From positions 744,001 through 808,000 of the forward strand of contig VWZS01008172.1 of NCBI GenBank assembly GCA_013397075.1: a stretch of DNA of 64,000 nt, read 5' to 3'. The stretch is from Rhabdornis inornatus (lineage: Eukaryota > Chordata > Aves > Passeriformes > Rhabdornithidae). This document shows positions 1-11,800 of this stretch, piece after piece (position 1 is the first letter of the stretch; each line of letters begins with the position of its first letter). The notes under the pieces are model-generated. The model saw nothing but the letters and a program-made list of their open reading frames with translations. It was not told the DNA's origin and made no database searches. A program made the position numbers and the translations under genes.

Positions 1-2666
1 GTTGTAGCCATAGTTCAGAGAGTCTTTGCCCAGGAACCACACAATAGATCACAAGATCCAGGTCTGGGAAGCTGTAATGGAACATTCAGCTCAATGGCTT
101 TATGTTAATTAATATGGGAGAAGAATTTGTTTATAAAACATACCATAATGACGTTGTCAAGATATGAGCTATCTTTTGAAATATCTTGGAAGTTCTTTTG
201 ACTGTGTGATGGTACAGCATCTACCAAATGCTTGTTCTGTCCCTCACCTCTATGGAAGTAAAAAGAGAAAATTTCCTGCTTCACACAGCTCCTTTGGTGG
301 CATTTCAGGGGAGGACTAGAATGAAGACGACACCACCAACCATGATCTAAGAAGCTTTTATGAACAGGTTCAGTAGCATAGTCCTGAAGCTGCTATTAAA
401 CCCAATAGCACTAATATGGAAAATATAGTGGAGGTGGAGTTTGTAATGTTTCTAATCATCACCTTTTCTGTGTGTGTGTTGTTAGATATGTACTGATGCT
501 CCCACACACTCTGTATTGCAGTGACTAATCATAAAAATAAGATACTAAAAGACTGCTCAGGTAATGCAAACTCTAAATATCAGAGGCATAACAAATTATA
601 TCTCTCTGGCACTCTCACTGGTCAAGTTTGCTTTTGGTGTGTGATTCTGCTTTTGTTTGTTTCCTGCTAGGATTACAATTCCCTAACCTGTGTCTACACT
701 CATTATTTCACTTTGCTCTCTCCAGGAGAAGGTGTTGGCACCCTGGCTTCTTAGCAAGACAATCTATTGGAATGAAATCCTAGTTTAGAGATGGGGAAAA
801 ATAAATCTCTGCAAATAGCCTTGGATATTTTGGCAGTAAAGGAGCACGAAGTGTCCTTTTGGCACACAGTCATCATCCTCAGAAGGAGTTCAGGTGGCCA
901 GGTGACGTGGCACCACAAAATATTTTGATAACCATGTCTGGGAAATCGTTGAAAACTGTTTGAAGCCCAGTTTGTGTTTGGGAAGACCTGTTGTAACAGA
1001 GTGCTGTTACATCAATACTCAGACATTTTTCTGAGGATGGTTTATGTTTGGGGGTTTTTCTGGGGGAGCACATTTTAATTTCAGAAGAAGGATATAATTT
1101 TTTGTGAGAGGGATTTAATGCCGGGGAGCAGAGGTGCTGGCTTTTACCATCCTGGGGCATTTTCCAAACAGCCAGGAACAGGAGTTCAGTCTTGTCCCAT
1201 TGTGGTTTTAGGATTCAGAGGCTCCTGGATTGCAGATTGAGCAGCCAGGGGACAGTCACACCCCTGATGGACCCTAAGCCAGGGTACTCTGGAATTCTTT
1301 ACCTTTTACTGGCTTTTGACTAGTTTTTCTTTTTCTCATTTAAAAAAATGGAAGAAATACCAAGAGCTAAAATAATCCCTGATTTAGTTATTCAAAGGAA
1401 TTTCAACGCTCATCCTCATTCTGCTTTTATTGCAAGTTCATAATGAATCCAGCTCTTGGGCTGGTGCTAAGTTATTAAAGGAGTATTCCTTATTCTGCCA
1501 GAGCCCAGGGATAATGTGTTAGAATCTCCCTAAAAAATACAGATTAGCATATGCACAAATAATTGATGCAGACAATGCTACCTGGGAAATTTCTATCTGT
1601 AAATTATTAGAGAATCAAGATTCTCTGTTTGTGTTACATTATAATTGAAATTCAATCAACTTGGATGTAAGTGATATCCCCTGAAGAGACCCACACCTGA
1701 GGAGGATGCATGATTGGCTGTAGGTTGTGGATTGGAGATTGTGTCCACTGGCAGGATATTCTGTAATTTTTGGAGTTTCATCCTTTCATCTTTACACCTG
1801 TTTCCACAGGGTTTTCTTTCATGGAGAATTCCCTGTGCTTTCCATTAAGCAACCTACCCAAGATTCAGTATGAAAAGCTCTCTTTAGAAAGATTTTGGGT
1901 TTTGCTATAAATTTTTTGTTTTGGCCCGTTACTCTGCTAACCAGACTCCAAGATTTTTTTTCAAGTTTAAAAGTGGAGCCCACTGATAGAAAACAATTAA
2001 AAACTTAATAAAAGCCCCTACTGGATATCATTTAAGTATGAAAAATGTTTTAGATGCATATTAAAACTGTTCTAACAGTTGCTAGTTGCTATTAGTCAAT
2101 CCTAAACAAACACTGTGGGTAGATTGGTTACTGTAGTGGACGTGTTTTGTTGGAAAATTATTTTTATTGGGCCCTATTCTCTCCATAAGATCTATTTAAA
2201 AGTAAGAAGGAAGTTTCTGAAGTGAAGGTACTTTCAACAGTTTTAAGCAGAACTATTGTGATAAAGGTTTGTTTTAGCCATTCACAAATATATTTTATTA
2301 GTCTCATCTCTGATCAAGTAGTTGAAATTTAATTTAATTTTTTTGTCTTCAGTAAGTGCAGCTGAAAAAGAACAAAATCAAATAGAGTGATATAGTTCTG
2401 GGAATACAGGAGGTGGCTCTGTTTCATTTTAAGGAAGTGAATCATCATCCAAGACATTCAAATTTAAAGTACACGGCTTAGCAATAAAAGATGTTACTGC
2501 ACTTTGAAGAGCTTGGATTGCTCAGTTCTGCTGTTTTTGACCCCGGGGCTGCAGCTTGCTCTGTTCTGCTCTGCAGTCTCCTGTTGCAGCCCTGGCTGGG
2601 TTGGTTCCTGCTGTTGCACATCTGGGCAGGGAACTCTTCCCCAGCTCCTGTATCACTTCCTGCAAG

Positions 2667-2706
2667 TTCCCAACTTGGTTTCCAGTTTCCCAACTTGGTT
2701 TCCAGT
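2667..2706. repeat. 20-bp direct duplication
   Basis: Two adjacent identical copies of TTCCCAACTTGGTTTCCAGT in intronic sequence. Confidence 0.95.
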
Positions 2707-3291
2707 TTCAAATGGAAGAGATTGACCACTCTTTGTTAAAGTAAATAAGCCATGGGTGGTATTTTTAACCTCATTCCTTGCCTGTAGTTTGTGTGTAGTT
2801 CCTGTTTCTCAGGAGTGCTGGCTGCATCATCCCTGGTGTGGGAATGAGTGCACTGGGACACGGGGCAGGACCAGCCACGCTCTGCCTGCTTGGCTGCCCA
2901 AGTGGCTTAGTGGCACCCAGGCAATGCAACAGCACCTGGAATAAGGAATTAGGGAAACGAGCAGCAGGACATCCCTGGGACACTGCGGTGTCCCTGTGGA
3001 CATCTCATGTTCAGGGCAGGAAATCCTTCTGAGCAGGCTGGGAAGTGGCTCAGGTGCTTGTGGGGAGGCAGGCAGTGGGATGCAGAGGAGGAGGGAAAAG
3101 CTGCACAGATCCATCCCTGCAGCAAAGGGGGGAGATTGCACCTGATGGAGCAGAGCTGAGATCAGGAGTGTGGCAGCAGTGCTGAACTGAGGAGGTGAAA
3201 CAGCTTTTTTTTCTTTCTTTTTTTTTCTTTGATAAGTGTGCTCTGGACTAGTTCAGTTTCCAAGCAATGATTGCTCATTCCAAATCACAGC

Positions 3292-3430
3292 ACCATAGAA
3301 GAATCACAGAATAATCTGGGTTGAAAGGGACTCAGGGATCACTGAGTTTAACTCTTTAGGGAATGGCCCATACAGGTATTAAACTCACAACCTGGGCACC
3401 ATGCTCTGACCAGATGAGCTCAACTCAGCA
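3292..3430 (-). mobile_element. tRNA-Ile-derived SINE with CR1-like tail (TguSINE1 type)
   Basis: Read on the minus strand, the element starts near 3430 with a tRNA-like head. It has a box-A-like GAGCTCATCTGG, then AGAGCATGGTG, and a decayed box B (GTTTAATACC at 3375-3385, where a tRNA has GGTTCGATCC). This order matches tRNA-Ile. The 3' part (3292 to about 3350) is CR1-like: CCCTTTCAACCCAGATTATT then CTGTGATTCT. That tRNA-Ile plus CR1 tail structure is that of TguSINE1 from zebra finch, as I recall it. It is intronic and antisense to DOCK2. Confidence 0.8.
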
Positions 3431-6400
3431 CCTTCTGACCTCACTGATTAATGTTATTCATAATTTATTTGTAAATATGCCTTGAAGATGGAAGTTAATA
3501 TTACAGGGAAAATAGTAAATTACACAATTGTGTCTGAACACAGACTTAAGCAGAAGTTAAATCAATGACAGTGGAATGTTCCTATCAACCAGAGACAGTA
3601 GCAGAGATTCTGAGGTGGATTTTTTTTTGTGACACAAAACCAGCAAAACAACAAAACCAAGCAGCAGAAAAGCATTGCAGAGAATGAAAAATCTTTTTTT
3701 TTTTTTGGAATATTGCTGAAATATCAGTACAAAGTTAAAAATACACCCCTGTAAAAAAAAAAAAAAAAAGACAAAAATGGCATAGGATATACTCCATGAA
3801 AATCAAGCTACTTTTATGTCTTACCATGAACCATTATTTTACTGCTTTTATCTATGTATGGAAAAGTCTTGAATGAAATAATACTGAAATGGTTGTGTTT
3901 GTCTAAATTGTAGCGTGTCTTAAAACCACACAGACCAGCTGCTGTTCCTCTCTCATTGTGTTAAAGAATTGTTCTGTATTATTCTACCTGGTAGTCTGCT
4001 GCTTTTATAGTTGTACATCCTCTCAGCTAAATCTTGTGAATGTAAAGAAAATGGTAGGACAAGCTAAAACAGCCCAGCATGTTTTCAGTCAGAAATCCAA
4101 GGCTGCCAGCGAGACACGGAAGCAGGATGCTGTTCAGTCAGCTCTAAAACACAAGGAGACAGAACCAATGAACTACATGAATGTATAAATGGGAAATTAA
4201 AAACTCAGACCCGCCAAGAGTAGACAAATGTTACTGTAAATGAATTATTAGTACCATGTGCTCATTGGCAGGCTCCAAGTCTGTATGGATTGGGAGCTGT
4301 TCCCCATTTCACACGTGATGGATACTCGAGGTTGTTGCATAGCAGCCTGTCCTAATGTTTATGTATTTGTGCCTTTCCAGCTCAAAACAGTACATTTTAG
4401 GACTGCACATGCATTGGCAGGGACATCTATTTCTGGAGAGAAACACAACTACTGCATTAGCAACTCACTTGAAATTCTGCTTATTTTTCCTTTCAGACTT
4501 GTATTGTTTAGTATTTGCATAATATGATCGAGATGTTTGTCTCAACCTCTACCTATGCCACAGTTCTCAAAGTTTCATGGGGTTTTCTGAGGAACTGTGG
4601 TTCTGAGCTACTGTGGTTCCTTGTGGCATCACTGAGCATCTTCCATACTTGTTTTCATGTTGCTCTTTAGCTCATGACGAGGAGCAGCAGTGATGACTCA
4701 ATGATTCTGTGAAGACAGTATTTTTGGAGACCTTCTCAATAACAGACTTGTGGTACAACATAAATATTGATGATTTTTAACACTCTATTAAAATAGGGGA
4801 ATGGTTAGTTTTTCTTTATTTACACTCAAGATAACATATTTATCACTTTTCCTCCAGAAAGATGTTTGTACTCATTTCTGAACAAAAAAAACCCCAACCA
4901 AATCAGAACTCTTTGAACAGAACTCAATGAAATCCTTGGTCACTCTCGTTATGTGTGTTATTTTTACAATTACTGTTTCTAACATGCAATGAATTTTGAA
5001 ACTTCTGGCTTATCCTAAAAGGGAGTTCAGAATTAAATCTAATCGATGATTGCTGCAAACAGCACAAAAATGCTGGGTAGTTTGAATAAGTTTCTTTGCC
5101 CCATACAGAAAGCTGTGTGTTAATGAAACATGAGCCATCATTAGTGTGGGGTCACAGGTGCTGAGGATGGTGCAGAACCCCCCTTACCTCACCCCACAGT
5201 GAGGGTGAGCAGAATGGGCACATCCATGTGCTTTTGTGTTTACACTCTCAGGCTCTGTGTTGGTAAAGTGCTCTGTTAATGAGGGTAAATACTACTTAAG
5301 TGCCTACATTAAATAAATATCCCCCTGAGCCCTTCCAGAAGTGCATCTGCATGAGGATTGCCTACCCTGCAGCCACTGAATCCCTTCTACTAGATTACAT
5401 CCAAATGTAGCTTTATTCCTTGTTATTTCTGTTGTTTTTCCAGTGCATTTGCCTCATCCTTGCGCTGCTGACATTTCTCAGTGTACTACGGCAACCTGTC
5501 ACCATCTGCTATTATAAAGTGTGCTGGGCTTTAGTTGCTAGGTGTTGAAGTTTGTCATCTTACTCATATGATCCTGATGTTCCTCAGCTGTTTCTTTTCC
5601 TGTACATGTTGCATCCACAGCTAATCTGCACTTTTTCAGCAGTGCAAGAGATTCCACATCTTCCTGCTTGACCTTAGGAAGCCCTGTTTGTTTTACAGAA
5701 TAAGTCCACAATTCCTTTTGATGTACTTCTATATACTCAAACAAAACATTTCTTTCACCTTACTCACCACTTTGCAGTATTTATACTAAAGCCAGCACTT
5801 TATTTTATTTATATATGGTATTTATTATGGGAGACTTTAAGTGGACAGAGAATTTGAATGTTTCCTGGACATTTGCTACTTTGTTTTATTTTCATTTGAC
5901 TACCTATTTACTCGTGTTCCTGCTCCTGACAGCAGTACAGCATTCATACTACCAATTTTCCTATTTCTTTACATGTTTTTGTGAAGTCTGACAGAAAATT
6001 GGATAATTAAAAAGATAGAATTCAGCGCTGTTTCTGTTTGGGCTCTTTTGTGTTCATAAGGAAATTAATGTATTGAAGTTGGGAAATATTTTATTAGATC
6101 TTTTTACAGTCATGCAGAGTTGTTTCTGGGGCTTTTTCTCTTCATATTGTCTCAGCAGTCAAGTGTTTACTTTGATACATTTGACCTAGTTCTAATCAAT
6201 GTTTTCTGCTGTAATTCACAGGCTGAATCCTAGCAAGCTTGAGCACAGCTAAAATTATTCATTAGGATTTTACCTGAACTTCACCTTGTCTGCCACAACC
6301 TTTTTTATACTATGTGCAACGTTTGATTTAATGAAATAAGTGTTTTAATAGGCTACTGTGTGATTCTGAATTTCTTCTGCCCATCCTGTGGACACTCAGG

Positions 6401-7840
6401 CTGTGTCCAGGCATAAGAGCTGATTCTTGTGCAGAACTTCCTGTATTCACAGGCAGTTCATGCTCTTTGCACACTCCAGTAAGAGGCACTTGAACCCCAG
6501 AGGAGAATTTCAGTGAAAGCAGAGAGGTATTTGCAGCTTTGATCACAGCTGTGGAGAGCCCTGTGTTATCCTTCAGTTCAGAGTGGCAGTGCTGGGGGTG
6601 CAGGGGCACTTCAGGGATCTGAGGCTGCCTCTGAGAAGTGAAATTTACTGCTGCCATTTGGGGATTAGGAGGGAGGCGCAAGACTTAAACCTATAAAGAT
6701 GCTATCAGATGATTTCTGATAGTTGAGATTGCTGGCAAGAAAATTATTAAAGATCAAGCAGTATTTGTAATTCCCTGCTTTACAGTTACATGGAAAGAAT
6801 GGAGGAAGTTTGTGCAGCAAACCACCTTTACTGACACCTTTTTTATTATCATTCAGTCCAACTGATGTGAATTTGACAGGTTTGATTTGGGTCCTGGCCA
6901 GCAAGATGTGATCTTTGCTTATGGCTCTTTTCAAGCATATAATCTGTTAATTTTAAAATCACCATACACAGTCTCTAAGGCATTTATGCTGTACCACAAT
7001 CACAGACATAGCTAGGCACATTTTTTGAAGTTGGTTTTAACAAAAAAATAACCTTCTTAAAGTCTTTATGCCCTTAAGCATCCTAACATCTATTCAATGG
7101 TTGTGAAGAAATGCTGCTGATTTCAAGCAGTGATTATTTAACTTGAGCCTAGAAAGGCATTCAGTGGTGAATGCTTAACTACTAAAAATACGAGCTGCTT
7201 TTCGTGTCAATTCTCTAACTTCTGCCTGTAATCTTTTTTCAAGATCAAGACATGAGAAGAAAACCCCCACACAATTTCAGCACCGAATCCTTTGCAATTC
7301 ATTATTCCTTTCAGCTATGCATTTAACACCACAGCAAAGATTTTTCTGCTCCAGAACTGTAAAAGTGAAGTACTACTGCAGGAAATCCAGCATTTCTTTT
7401 AGAAGAGCATCAGTACCCGAGAACACACGATTTCTTACCTGAAAGCTTTTGGTTTACCTGCAGAAAATGAGTCTTCTTAGCCTGAAAAAGTAGGCAAGGC
7501 TCTCACTAGCACTAAGGTTACTCCAAAAGAAGGTACGATAGGTCCTTTAGGTTGTGATTTCACTCTTTGTATGCAAAGAAGTGTGCTGGGTCTGCTCACG
7601 TAGGAATAAATAAATAAAGCCCCGGCAGCACGAAGCGAAGAGCAGCTCGTGGAGGGAAGCACAAGACCTCTAGTGGTGACAGGCAGCAGCTGAGCAGGGA
7701 CTGCTCCTGCTCTGGAGTGGGGACAAAATGGTTGGGTACCACTCCCGAGCATCCCAGCATCACCACCTGCACGCCCGGCTCTGGGCAATCCCGAGCCAGG
7801 ACACTGAAAAGATTCAAGGGAAATTATTTTTAAATTAAGG

Positions 7841-7867
7841 AATTCAAGAATTATTGATTCTTGAATT
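7841..7867. repeat. Inverted repeat, 11-bp arms
   Basis: AATTCAAGAAT and its perfect reverse complement ATTCTTGAATT are separated by the 5-base loop TATTG. A further AATTCAAGAA copy follows at 7872. It is AT-rich and lies in the first intron; no function is implied. Confidence 0.85.
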
Positions 7868-8712
7868 AAGTAATTCAAGAAAATTGTTTCGCGTGCTCGT
7901 CAATTTTGTTGTTAAAATGAAATCAAAGCATTGAAAGCAGGCTCGTTTTTAAACTGAGAATTAAAACTTCAGCAAATTGAAAGGAATCACTAAAGAGGAA
8001 TCTTCACAGTCTTAAAGAAAAACTGTAAATCATTAAACTCATTTTTATTGCTTGGGAAAGAAACGACTTTGTGAGTTTCTTTCAGTAACTTACAGTGAAA
8101 ACTCAGGGCTGGAAATCATGTTGTATCTTTCAGCATTTTGACTTTAGCAATTGAGAAAGACTAAATACTTCCTTTTGAGGAGGTGTGAAAGATGTTTTGA
8201 GATATGAAGGTCATAATGTTCTGTAGAAGTTTGAGAGTTCTCTAACAGCTGCTTAAACACCTTCAGAATGTAAAAAATAGCATTTCTTGCGCTATTCCTT
8301 CCTGTGAATAATAGAATTATTAGAAATTTTTTATTCTAACATATTTTCTTCCCCTGAATGCTGAAAAGAAGAATCCTAGGGAACATCACATGCCTTTTAG
8401 GAGTCTTAAGGTGATACTGAGTTGTACTTTATATAAGAAGTTTTCTTGTCACAATGTGTGTTTCCATGTGGTGCCTCATTAATGATGCAGCTTTCTCACA
8501 AGAGCCCATCCCTTGCCAAGGCAGCTTTTCAATAATCCTTTTGGAGTTCTTAGTTTGTTTCTTTCATCTGGGCTCACCAAAGCTTGAATATTATTTATTT
8601 TTACATACATAAAGGGATTTTTCAGGCATTTCACATGCTTCAGTTTTTAAAAGAGTACAATCCAATATGCTAAGTAATGCACATGTGTTGATTCTGCCTG
8701 GTTTGCTTTCAG

Positions 8713-8811
8713 AGTCATTTTGTGGCGTGCATGACAGCGATCCTAAACCAGATGAACGACCAGCATTATTCAGTGTACATTGAAACTTTCCAGACAAGTT
8801 CAGAACTAGTG
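8713..8811 (+). CDS. DOCK2: DOCK2 exon 1 of window (ARM-like region)
   Basis: This 99-bp exon is phase 0 at both ends and lies between tttgctttcag and gtgagt. It translates to 33 residues starting SHFVACMTAILNQM and ending TFQTSSELV. This belongs to the helical ARM-like region between DHR-1 and DHR-2, at about human residues 933-965 (numbering inferred by counting back from the sensor valine). The start rests on the acceptor and on frame; an AG two bases downstream would break the frame. Confidence 0.95.
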
Positions 8812-11800
8812 GTGAGTACTAAGTGATCGTGGAGCTGATAGTTATAGTACTTGATTCCCTGTGAAAAATCAGTAGTTTTTTTTTTTTTTGGAGTTTCTTG
8901 TTTGATTCTTCCTTGAATGAATTCTGTTGCTGTACATTTTTTGCCTCTGTGTTATTGCATTGCCTCCCTCTTCTAATGGTGGCACTGGACAACTCTGTAC
9001 CCAGAAATTCAGAAAGAAACAAATTCCTCTGTTGATCTTGGCACCAAGGTGGTGATGTAATGATCCAGAATAAGTAATGGGATCTTTGTGCTGTACTCTT
9101 TTGAAGAAGGGGAAAATAAGAAGAATAAGCCCACAACAAAACAACAGCAAAACCTATCCTCAACCAGTTAACATTCATTCCACACTTCACACAGTGATCC
9201 ATCTCCATTTTCATTTTCACTACTGAGTCTACACTCCTGGTGCAAATGACATTGTAAGCTAAATGCAATAAATGCCCCGTTCTTGTAGTACATCCTTTTA
9301 TTGCAATAGTTTCTGCCATAATTTAATGGTATGAGAAGGTTTCCATAGTCTATGTGTGTCCTTTTAAATTCCTGGTGTAACTCTCAGGTAAGTCAGGGTA
9401 GTGGTACAGGTTTGGATTATATCTAGAGTTAGTCCATGGAGGCAATATCTGCATTTGTCAAGAACAGATCACTTTCCTTCCTTTCTAAAAGTCAGAGTGG
9501 TGCCATAACTGAAATTTTAAATATGGACTAAAGGGAGTAAAAAATGAAAAAATCCTGTAGTTTTTCAAATCTATTCATTCTTATGCATACTGAGACTAAT
9601 TCATAAAAAATATCAAACTTTACCCAGAAGTACTACAGCTTTTTCTTTCCATTCATTTATTTTCCAAAGAGCCCAGTACAATGACTTTAATGTAATGGCT
9701 TTTTAGTTTCCATTTGGAATCTGGGACTGCTGTTCTACAGGACTTTGGCTCCAATCTCAGATTTGCTGGTATCACCAGGAGTTCTTCTCTTGTCTTCACT
9801 GAGAGCAAAGTGGAACCCCCCATGCTGGCTCCTTAATCACACAGAAACTTTTCCAAATGTGTCACACAGCCCTGGCCTGACTGCATTTTGTTCTTCCAGG
9901 ACTTCTTGATGGAAACGTTCATAATGTTCAAAGATCTCATTGGGAAGAACGTTTACCCCTCGGACTGGATGGCCATGAGCATGGTGCAGAACAGGTAAAG
10001 AGGGGAGGATCAGAGCTCCTGTGCTCTGTGCTTGTGGAGGGTGACTCAGTTCATAGCCTACACAACATTTCTCAGTGCAGTCTAGGATTGCTTTATCATT
10101 CCAGTCTGGGGAATGCCAAGAAGGCATTCTGAAATATTCTGAAACAACACATTAAATAGCTTGTTGCCTGTGCTTTAAGTCCACTTAAAATGGAAAGGGG
10201 AAATTACTTACTTTTTAAAATATATTTGGATGTTACCTTTACTACTGAACTTATTCTGGCTTCTTGTTTTCGAAGGAATTGAAGTTTAGTTTAGATGCTG
10301 GGTCGTGTTATCAAGTGAATACGCTTTTAAAGCAAGACTTCTGTTGGCAGTCACCTGTACTATCTTTATTTCAGTTTTGTAGAATGGTGGTAACACTGAG
10401 TTTTCTAGAGGTTGCAGAGGGACAGATCAAAGAGTTAAGTGTCAAAAGTGCATAGGTTTGAATGAGCTTAGTCTACAGATGCTGTTTATTTGAAACATCA
10501 CAGTTACACAATTCTTCCACTTTTATAACATACAAAAGGAGAGGACTGAGGATACTCAATAAAGTTGATCATCTCCTGAGAGTGCTCTGTCATGAGGAAA
10601 AGATTTGTCAATAAAATTTACAGTTTTGTGATATCAGATTTTGATATTGGATACATTTTAATCTAGGATTTGCATGGAATTATGTTAAATCAAAAGTCGT
10701 TTGGGGCTTTTTTTTGCATTCCATGATTCAGAAGGGAAGATTATGTTCTAGTGGGTAGTGATGATTCTAGTCAGGTGTCCAAACCTCACTTTGTCTCTCA
10801 TGGACATTAATGACCATGCAGAGGGATCCCTGACCCCTCTTCTGAAGTGGGCATGGACAGATGTGCTGGTGGATTGTAAATTCAGGTAATATTTTGTACA
10901 TTACAGGAATTTCATCTCTCTTGGTTTTCTGTCTCAGCCAGTCTTTGGCCTCTCAGGTAAAATCTAACTCCTTGCACATTCTTATCTTGCTGCTGCTGAG
11001 ATTGCAATTAGTTTTGATGTAGCAAGGATTACTCTAAAAAAGAACAGTTTAGTACTAAACTACCTACAATTATCTGGCACATGTCAGCACATCAAACCTT
11101 TCACATGTAAAACTGTTCCTCTTATCTAGAAAATGCTGTTGACACCTTCATTGTCCACAAGTATAGGATTATTTTATTCTGTGAGGGTGGGAAGTGTCTG
11201 TCCTTGGTCAAAGGATGTTTTGGGGCTTGGGGCTTCACCTGGTGGTGTCTGTATTGCACCAGGTCCTGACAGTAAAAATTGCTTTGGGGGACTGTATGTG
11301 TGTTCATGTGCCTCCTGATCACTCTGGACTCTGTACAAGTTGTTCCAGGCAGGTTTTGTGGCTCTAAGCTTTATCCAGTGTAAATAAATAATTCAGCATT
11401 AAAAAAAAATATTGTTTAGAAGCTATTTAATAGTTCTCCTGTAAACACATTGCTTACCTAAAATGACTTGGCACTGTTTATACTCCTTGATTATGTTGCT
11501 GTTCTCTGGAATGCATAAGGAAATGAGTTATTGATCTTACTCTATGTCTTAATTTTATGTTATATCAACAACTGAGAGGGCAGATTTTTATTAGTCTTTA
11601 TAGAAATTTGGGTTTGTTTTTTTCTTTGTTCGGGTTTTGGGGTTTTGGGTGGTGTTTTTTTTTGAGGGAATGGATGTTCCACAAAATAAATTGAAGACTA
11701 ATTTAGTTTTCTAGATTTGTCTTGTTAGCATTCTTTACCACAAACCAGAAAAGTAGCAGAGGAAAAAGTCACAGGGGATCAGGCTTAGGTCTCTTATAAT

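Larger units (their letters stand above)
1..8712 (+). other. DOCK2 intron (3' part), no exon seen
   Basis: I see no coding exon here on either strand; the open frames are short and match no family I know. It contains a relatively GC-rich patch at about 2500-3180 with a 20-bp direct duplication, a minus-strand tRNA-derived SINE at 3292-3430, a 17-base A run at 3753-3769 and an AT-rich inverted repeat at 7841-7867. It ends in a T-rich tract and CAG acceptor before exon 1. The preceding exon must lie left of the window. Confidence 0.75.

Noticed and set aside
8819..9319. Longest open frame in the window, 166 codons on the minus strand
   Set aside because: It has no recognised domain, ends in a Lys-rich run encoded by the 15-T tract, and lies within DOCK2 intron 1. 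It looks like a chance frame.
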